Below are positions 55,831 to 64,000 of a DNA stretch of 64,000 nucleotides, piece by piece. The notes under the pieces were generated by a model. That model was not told the origin of the DNA. It did no database searches and saw only the letters and a program-made list of their open reading frames with translations. Source of the stretch: Girardinichthys multiradiatus. Taxonomy: Eukaryota > Chordata > Actinopteri > Cyprinodontiformes > Goodeidae. Every line of letters starts with the position of its first letter. Within the stretch, counting starts at the first letter, position 1. The DNA lies in the NCBI RefSeq assembly GCF_021462225.1, contig NC_061805.1:26553958-26617957 (forward strand), read 5' to 3'. The position numbers were made by a program, and so were the translations under genes.

Positions 55831-58800
55831 TATAAAGGGGGTTTACTTAGTTTTTTAAATGACCTGTAACTACTAAATCACTAGATCAACACAACATAAA
55901 CGGATTGATATTTGTTTTGCTGTCATTTAGCTGTGTGCCATATGGTTGACTGGCAGTTTTATTTGTGAACTAGGCAACTGTTTGAAGAACAGATCTTCAT
56001 GACTTTAATGATTACTTTCACACCACAGAGCGTTATGTCCAGATGTTCAGCGTGGTTAGATTCAAGCCCCAGTAGCCTTTTGTTTGGGAATAAAAGAAAG
56101 AAAATGGTTTCATATTGATTGAAATATGTTGTTTGGATTTTGTATATTTGTATATAAACTGTAGTACTTGTAAGGCAGTAGAAAAAGATAATTGTAAAAT
56201 GTAAAACTCTTTAAATTTTATTGACCTGTTTAAGAATTTAGAACATTGACAAACGAAGACATGTACCATTGTGAAAGAGTGTCAGCACCAGCTGTGTTTT
56301 GTGTCTGGCTGACAGCTGCATTAACAAAGACTTTTTTGCTAGCTTTCAGGGAGTGTCTGGCTGTTGACCTGGAGTGAAGGGATTAGTGCAGGTGCTTTAA
56401 ACGGATCACAGCCTCGGAGTACCTCTCATGGCTTTAAATGGATGCTCTGGCCTGAAGCAGCCCTCAAACTGCTCAACAGTGAAGGGATTGTCTATGGTTT
56501 TGACAACGGGATGGGCCATGTTCCGTTTTGCTGTGGTTGTTACACAAATTGTAGACTACTTTGTCTCTTTTTCATTAAAATTCCTCTAAAGCCTACAAAG
56601 TGTTCCAATAATACATTCATATGCACATGAATTGAAAAACAATTGAGGATGTTTCGTATTTCTAAAAATGTTTTTTGTACTTTCTTGAAAGTCTTTTTTT
56701 TGGCATCTTTCATCACCTTTTGCATTTTTTACAACAAATAAATTAATCTTCTGTAATCTTGGAGAAACAGCAGTTTGGCAACACGTACGCCATTAATGCC
56801 CACACACAGTGTAAACATGGAAACAGGAAAGACACAGGATAACAGTTCCATCACACTTCCCCCACAACACACTCAAACGCACGTACCCATACAGCCATGA
56901 CTAAGCAAATGTATTTTTGTTTTATTCTCCAACAATGTGCTAATAGTTACACAATATGAATTGTCTCACACTAATATTTGGAATGTAAGCCCTTGGTATT
57001 GACAGCAAACTCAAATATAGTCTATGATTTCAGTTCATTTAAGGGGGGCATTGAGTTGTTTCATTATTGCTGAACTACTTGTAGGTGGAAAATTAAGAAG
57101 CAATAAAGAGAATAGATAAGTGTTGAAAATATTGCAGATTACTCTTACAATAACAGATACAAGTACAAAGCTCAGTGTGTGGAGGTATTTCTGTCTTGTA
57201 TAAATTTCTTTCTATGACTCTGGTCTCTATAAATACCCAAACAGCAGGGTCAACATCACATTTTCAGCTCTAGGTTTGTTATAATGAATAAAGCAGCTGG
57301 ATTCCAGAATGTTTTTTAAGTATATTTTATTTAAATTAAACTTGACATCCATAATGGCGCTGCTGATGGCAGCCTTGATACTTTGCTCTCTGGACATCAT
57401 AGGCCCCATGCTGGACACCCTGCTCTGAATTACGGAGCTAACTCACAATTGATATAAATCTGAGCTGCAAAATATATATTTAAATAACGTCTGTTATGGT
57501 CTGGAGCTATTTAGATAACAAAATTAACTTGACCTTTAACTGGCTGAGGTGACTTAAATAGGGTCTCATTTTCATGGACATTGAACAACCCAATTGTCTG
57601 CTTAAAAGGGCTTATGTCTTACGTCTCTTTGTGGTAAATTATTGTTGCTTCGAGGTATACCATTCTAAAACACGTTAGTCCGTTCTTTGTGCATTTATAC
57701 TTTGAACTATTTCAACGGGCCGGGACTCAAACCTGTGATGGCTGTAGCCTCCAAACATGATTCACGTGCTTCCTTCCTGTGCCACTCCTGTGCCTGAATT
57801 TGCTTTCTTGCCTTGAAACTTGATCCCTTATTTAATCAACACTATTTAATAAGTATCTACAGATTGTTTTCAAAGCACAGGCACGCCTGCCGTGCACCTT
57901 GATTACATCCATTTTCTGAAGTCTTGCTGTGAAGAGATTATTTTTAGGCTGTGTCTCTGTTGTTTTGTTGACATGTGGGTATATTTTTAGGTAACTGTGA
58001 TTATTTGTGTACAGATTTCCAATGTTTCTAAACTTTTATCATCAGCTGTGATGTCCATACAAAAAAGCCATTCACTATTTGGATGTGTAACTTCTGCATA
58101 TTGTACAGTATATTAAGATGGAAGCTAGGAACTAATTAATTTATATCTAAGGAAAAAATAGAACAATGTCAGCTAATTATCTCTGTTGTGTTCCTAATTA
58201 GGGCACAATGATGCTACTTACCGAGTAGTAAGATTTTTGTTGGCATCTTGAGTTTGCAGACGTTTTCATGTGTATATAAATGTGTCACCATGTTACATTG
58301 CAAGGATGAAATTGATTTAATTGTCCTGTCTTAAAATTGATGTTTGGCAGACATCGCAAGCTGCAAAGGTGGAGGAAGAAAAGAAATTTAGGAATAAAGT
58401 GCAAATTGTCAGCCCTGATTTTGCATTTACTTCCTTATTTAGGGTTAACTTCCTGGGTCAATCATGAGACTTGTATTTAAGGGCCTGCCAAAAACCCAAC
58501 CCAACCCAATGGCTAAATATGACATGAATTAGAGGCCAGTTTCTATTAGTCACTGGCCATAGAACTGAAAGAAAATCAATTTTTTATTTTACTACAGAGG
58601 ATGATGATACAGGTAATAAAAGACTTTGAATTTGTGTACATGCCAACTAGCTGCATTGGAGTTTTGGGGGCAATGCCAGACAACAAGCCTTTTCTGTCCT
58701 TACATCACAAATTTAAACATGTGGAGTTTGATAAACTCAACTAGGACTTTACCTGGAACTATGCTTTTTGGTCAGATGATATTAAGGCCCTGTTTTCAAG

Positions 58801-59199
58801 ATTGTTACTGTTAACACATCTACATAAAAACGTTTTGATTACAATCTCTGTTCATATGGCAACAGTAGAGACATGAAAATTGTGTAATTCCCCCACCACA
58901 CCAGTAGTTGGTGGTATGTTCTTTGAAACACATCAGCATATGCAAACACTTCCTGTTTAGAAAATGGGGGAGAAAGAGATCACTTAGTTGGAGTCATTTA
59001 AAAGAGTTAGCAGCACAAATATGTACCCTGCAATGCGCCATTGTTATTGTTGATATCTTCATCATCTGTGGGTTTTAAATTGGTCGGAACCTGGAACCTG
59101 TTCTCAAATTGTGCCATTTTCAGAGAAAACATGTGGCATTGTCATGTAATCGAAAAGTAGAAACACAACTAAACTTTTCCATTTTCATCACAAAATATC
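55831..59199. other. No feature recognised (intron)
   Basis: AT-rich DNA. At 56350-56560 an acceptor-like TTTCAG precedes an open frame of about 90 codons that I cannot identify. Nothing else stands out. Confidence 0.45.
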
Positions 59200-59345
59200 A
59201 TGTAAACAGGACCTAAGAATTAGCTTTTAGCAACAAACTCTCCAGGTAGGTCTGATGCAAAAGACAGGAAAAAATACAGTATGTGAAAAAGCATCTTGTG
59301 CCCACAGTTCAGTATGGTGGAGAATCTGTTAACTGTTTTCTATTA
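59200..59345 (+). pseudogene. Tc1-like transposase scrap
   Basis: GTGAAAAAGCATCTTGTGCC, then CACAGTTCAGTATGGTGGAG and ATCTGTTAAC, corresponds to the glycine-rich block (P.VQYGGESV) of a Tc1 transposase. Only about 100-150 bp are recognisable. Confidence 0.55.
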
Positions 59346-62300
59346 CCCAGTTCTTTTGTCGACAGCTCGAGGAAACGAGCAAGGAATGGAGTTGAAGTCT
59401 TAAGCTCTCAAATAACCAAAGCCTAATTTATTTTTGACCACATATCAAGATGTACAGCACTGAGCTAAATTTGCATAAAAAGCAAAGTAAATAGAATACA
59501 ATACATTTTTGTCTTCTTGGGGACCCACATAAAATTGGCAGTTTTCAGGCTTAGGTATAGAGTTATTTCATAAGTTAGCAAGGGAGGCAATGGAATTTTC
59601 AGATCTAGCTAGGTTGGTTTGGGCAGCTTTTTCCCCCTTAAATATTAATTTCTAAACTGTATTTACTCAGGTTATCTCTGTTTTATATGAACTTTGTCTT
59701 ATCTAAACATGAAAGTGTGACAGGAAAACAAAAACAGACAATCTGTAAGGGGGCAAAGGTATATTATACGTATATGCTGATATTATACAAAGGTTCATAA
59801 AGTATTGAGAAGTAAACAAGATAACCATTCCCATTCATCTCCAAATAAGGGCTGAGGTAGCAAGTGATGGAGGATCCACCATAAATCTGTTTTTTTCAAT
59901 GTGTCAGCAAGTTCTACTGCATTAAACTATTTTCTAATAAGGTGCTGACCTGCATGCTTTGGTGTGGTGCAGCAAAGAAACTGCATACTCTGAGCTATGC
60001 AGTCTGATGAAAGAAGCGCCAAGAAGTCTACGTCATCCATACAAAAACATCATAACATTAAAGTTTACATTTAGAAACTGTTTAGCAAAGCTTTAGTTTT
60101 TCTCCCCAGTGTGTTTTTTCTTGTGAGCATGTCTGGAGTTTGTTGTGGGAGGGTAAACATATCTGCTCTGCTTGCCAAGGGTGGGGAGGTGTCTATTGGT
60201 GGTTTCCCAATTGTAGACAAAGTCACTGCGGATAAGCCACTACAGTTACTTAGAGCCGCCGTCTGCTACCTTTGTTTGCTTTGGAGCTTAAGTGCTAGTG
60301 TGCATCTTACAGGTGATGCCTCCGACATAAATCTCTTGTGTTACCATTTGAGCTGAAAATATTTTCAATTTCTTTCTCATTGTTAAGTAAATAAAGTGGA
60401 AAAACTAAGGATATTTAAATCCATGCAAGTAAAGAGAATGTTTTTAACATTGTCGTACAGTGGTATGTGGCCGTCTAACCATTTGCATCACGTTCTCTTG
60501 CTTGTGCATTCATATTGGAAATATCCATAAAACATAGTATTTTGTGGCGGCGTGGTGTTCTTGCGTACACTTTGGTTCCCAGTTGATTTTTCTCTCTCAT
60601 TATCTCTGCGCTGTCTCACACATACATTCAGATACAACCTAAAACAGTAATAGGCACATCTTTATAGACATAAAATACACACAAAACTTAAGCTAAAGAT
60701 CTTCACATTCACAGACATGCAGCCCCCTGCTTGGGGCCTTCATTATCTCACTTCAGCTGTACCTAGAGTTGCACACACCTGTTTTCCACAGCTGCTCCCA
60801 ATCACAAGCTGCCGTCCTTCTTCCAGTGTTTCAGTGTTTATGACTGTGTGGTGCCATAAATCACCTGCTGAGAGTCCAACCACCACTGAAACATGCCTCA
60901 TTAGAAGCAGTGAGCTAGTGAGAGTTCTGCTTTTTCTCCCGTTCGAAATTTCCTCCAGCGAAAGCATCTTTGTTAGCTGCAGGATTTAATCTTTGACGCT
61001 GAATGCATGCAGGAAGAGTATATAGCATGATTCCATTGTGTATGTTGTCAAAGTCCCACTGTACTGTGAGGCTTAATGAGTCATGGAGCCATTTGTGGCA
61101 GTTTGGCTTAGCCATGGCTGTCGAAAAAAAGGATAAAATTTACATAATCCGGACACTTTATACAATTATTTAACAAGAGCATAGTTTAGTTTTATAATTT
61201 CTATATGCAGTCTAGTACCCCAAACCATATGCCAATGCCATATGTCATGTTGATTTCATTGTTTACATCCAGTCCTGTGTAAAAGAAACCATTTCAATGT
61301 ATCATAGAGCAGCAGAAAAATGACAATAACAATAATAAAGTTATGCTAATATTTGTAAGACAGGGAATACATGTGGCCCTTTCAGGCAGTATGTGGAGCC
61401 ACTATTTAATTATTTTCACAAGATGGTGAAGGGATTGTGCCTTTATTTGAATTATTTTATGCTTGTACTGATATTTGTACAGAACTACAAATGGTTTTTG
61501 TACATCAATATAATGCAAGTTGAGAATGAGTAACTTTTTTCTTATTTTCTTGTAATACAAAAGGCTTAAGGGAACTACAGAATGTGTTTAGTTTTTAAAC
61601 GTTTTTAAAAATAAATCTCCCAAGTTATTATTAATGGCTGTTTTTATTAGTTATTTCAGTTTGCATAGAAACTATGCAATTTTAAAAACTGAATTGATAG
61701 TTTGAAACTGTATCCTGATAATTATCACTATAATTCAATAAAGGAAAAGAAATCCTGATAATGTTTCTGTCCATATTGCCGTGCTCTGTATATATCCATG
61801 ATAAACATCCATTGCTGACAATTTTACCAAATAGGCAATTTCACTGATGTAAAATATAAAACAAATATATAAACAGGTTAAGTTTAAATGAGTCAAATCA
61901 ATTTAGGTTAGAGCTAACATTTAAACAAGGTCCAAAAAATTTGAAGAAATTTGGTTAATGGTTTTTCTTCATGTAGCAAAAAATCCATTCAGGAAATTAG
62001 TTTTTTTAGCTGGAGGGAGGGGGTATCTAACATTTTTCAGTGTTCACATGAAATAATTATCTAATAGAGAGGAATAAAGCATTTGAGAAGCAATTCTTGG
62101 ACCTTTGAAAGATACTGATCCCAAATAAATTGGAAATAAGACACTAACTGGGTCATGAAATGGAACAAGTTTGTTGGTTAACAATCTCAACAAAGCTTTT
62201 GGAAAATTCAAAGATATATTTTTTCTTAATTTCTAAGTTTACTGCAATAATTCCTGGAGACAAATCGTTGCCTGATATATATGCACTCCTTTAAATTACT

Positions 62301-63082
62301 TTGACAATAACGGCTTCTACTTTTTGACCTTTTAATGTTAGTGTCTGAATTTTATTTCCTGAGATCATTGTGGTTGTTAAAAAGTAAATAATGATAAACT
62401 GGTATTTTTATTTGCAGTGTGTAAACCCATAAAATATCTCTACTCTAGATGTTATTTTCTGTAATACTTTGCACTTTCAGCATCAAACACTTGGCCCAGG
62501 CTTTCCACATTAGAGAACATATCTGAGAGCCTGTGTAACCTTAACCTCTTTACAGTGGCTGTCTTTCCTTCATGTAAATCTGCTATCTCTCTATAAATGT
62601 CACCGCTGACAGTTTGCGAATGCGTGGTGTAACATCTCTACTGGCTTCTTTTATTTAAAAGCTCTTTGCCCTGTGAGCTTGACAATTCAAAGACATTTTT
62701 GAATAATAAATGACACTTAATGGTCATAAAATGAATCATTGATGTTCCATTTATATATTTAGAAATATCTGTCACCAGAACTAGTGTTTTAAACTTAGAA
62801 ACATAAACCTATGATGATTTTATAGTCTATCATTGTAGAAAATAATCTTAATAATATTGTGTATATATACAATATAATAATATTGTGGCCTGATGAGACA
62901 AGCTAAATTGTCTTGTACTGACTCTGTCAATAACAACAAGTTGACCAGGTTTACATAGTATAACCGAAAGTATTCAAATCACTGTTAAAGTTCATGGATT
63001 TTTCTCACAGAATAATGTGAGGTATTATCCCTGCAAGGAAGTCATGTTAAATCTAAATTTAACACATTCTTATGTGATTTTA
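59346..63082. other. No feature recognised (intron)
   Basis: AT-rich DNA. Open frames at 60111-60356 and 60717-60989 (81 and 90 codons) have no recognisable domain. A near-palindromic AT stretch lies at about 62850-62885. Confidence 0.5.
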
Positions 63083-63247
63083 TGGCTCTAGTGGCCTTTA
63101 TTCAGCAGCAGTTGGCAGGAAGGTGTGCCGAGAGAGAAGAGGAAGATATGCAATAAATGGTCCGAGGTCAGGTGTCGAACCCGGAAGAGCTGAATTAAGG
63201 ATTAATCCTTAATTGGATCCTCTACCAATTAGCTCCAAGGTGCCCCC
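63083..63247 (-). mobile_element. tRNA-derived SINE (family B)
   Basis: On the - strand it begins GGGGCACCTTGGAGCTAATT, with A-box-like AGCTAATTGGTAGAGGATCC, B box GGGTTCGACACC (complement at 63171-63182), a CT-rich body (CTTCCTCTTCTCTCTC) and the 3' end GAATAAAGGCCACTAGAGCC. Shares its 3' end with the fragment at 14525. It carries an unusual palindrome between the A and B boxes. Flanking duplications were not resolved. Confidence 0.9.
63193..63214. repeat. Perfect 22-bp palindrome in the SINE head
   Basis: The half-site AATTAAGGATT is followed directly by its reverse complement. It occupies the place between the A and B boxes where a tRNA-like head normally has an anticodon-arm equivalent. 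Confidence 0.95.
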
Positions 63248-63249
63248 TA

Positions 63250-64000
63250 ATGGGCACATTGTTTTGCCCCCACTGGAGTTCAGCCAGTGTGTGTTTCTTT
63301 TTGAGATGTCCAAATCAGGATTTTTCTGGTCCCAGCCTGGTCCATCAATGAAATCAATACCATGATTATGCTTTAAAACTCAGTAGTTCCAAAATTCAGT
63401 AAAATACCCCACTGCTCTTTATGAATACTATATTCAGCTTAGTTCATTCCTCAGTAAGGTTCCAACCTCTGCAGTGTCCATTTTTCTGGAACGCATGCAG
63501 CTGCAGTCTTCAAGAAACCCATGTCTTGCTGCAGATTATCATTTTATTCTCACCTTTTGCCAGGTAGGAAAAACAGGTTTTTTTTTTTTTTTTGGCCCTC
63601 TTGGTTCAATTCACCATATTTTCCCTGCCTACATGGCATGTGGGTCTGACTGTGATACAGTACATCAGTTTTGCAATAGTATTGATTTTTACTATATGAT
63701 GATGGATGAAATGTTCCTCTGTATGAAATCAGAATACCAATCATTATCATGAAATGCAGAAAATCTGGTTATTTAACCTATTTATACTGTCAGAAGTTTT
63801 AACTTGATGTATATTTAATCTACAATGGCTCCACATAACCTAACTGCGACGTACTGATGAAAGTTGTGTAGAATACAACCGCCCATTGGTCTGTAAAAGA
63901 GTTGGTTACCATGGATACTAAACATACACTGGTGAACAGACAGTGCTGATCCAAACATACATCTCATTTCTGAGGCATGTGCCCTTGCTGCTCAGGGTGT
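63250..64000. other. No feature recognised (intron)
   Basis: AT-rich DNA with a 15-T run near 63579-63593. Overlapping open frames at 63474-63752 (+) and 63550-63750 (-) have no recognisable domain. Confidence 0.5.

Noticed and set aside
35809..64000. Search for the shared FDVDNG/UCR1 exon or other PDE4D first exons (PDE4D3- or PDE4D9-like)
   Set aside because: No matching short exon was seen by eye in any frame. A profile search would be needed to be sure.

Overview
This window is almost certainly nuclear DNA from a ray-finned fish, probably a percomorph teleost. It is AT-rich, nearly gene-free by length, and full of repeats typical of teleosts: many generations of Tc1-like DNA transposons, two tRNA-derived SINE families, non-LTR retrotransposon 3' ends, tetranucleotide microsatellites and a GC-box-rich composite repeat. 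The species cannot be fixed from the sequence alone.

Only one protein-coding exon is recognised with confidence: 35546-35808 on the + strand. It encodes the 87-residue isoform-specific N-terminus of a PDE4D5-type cAMP phosphodiesterase and ends at a clean GT donor that splits a codon. A TATA/initiator-like pair (about 34826 and 34851), a CT-rich tract and a leader with five short upstream ORFs lie before it. The exon shared by long PDE4D isoforms was not found, so 35809-64000 is read as the start of a long pde4d intron. The 34.8 kb upstream is either an intron of longer pde4d isoforms or intergenic DNA.

Layout. 1-3.6 kb: (TATC)n, a CGGGAC-motif repeat and a decayed Tc1 piece. 3.6-4.9 kb: a nearly complete Tc1-like element with DD37E spacing and one frameshift. 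6.5-6.7 kb: an orphan inverted-repeat arm of a DD38E element. 7.5-8.0 kb: a LINE insertion with an internal inversion flanked by a perfect 12-bp target-site duplication. 9.7-12.7 kb: Tc1 remnants. 16.8-18.5 kb: a DD38E Tc1-like element with long terminal arms and a broken transposase. 19-23.6 kb: SINE pieces, a solo inverted repeat, an LTR-like promoter module and a DD34E Tc1 element. 25-32 kb: an unassigned ORF, a full-length SINE, a second LTR-like module and Tc1 scraps. 34.6-35.8 kb: the pde4d promoter and first exon. 36.9-41.3 kb: two Tc1 relics, one carrying a nested SINE with a perfect 15-bp duplication. 44.7-45.7 kb: an L2-like LINE 3' end. 47 kb: a full-length SINE. 48.6-51.6 kb: a Tc1 fragment, (TTTC)n and a composite tandem repeat of about 760-bp and 257-bp units with CTCF-like motifs. 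51.8-52.8 kb: a second LINE of the 7.5-kb family. 53-64 kb: mostly unassigned DNA with Tc1 relics and a SINE.

No transposase in the window appears intact, so the mobile elements are passengers. The only functional story supported is regulation and isoform choice of a cAMP phosphodiesterase. Family assignments come from motif reading and memory of families, not database searches.
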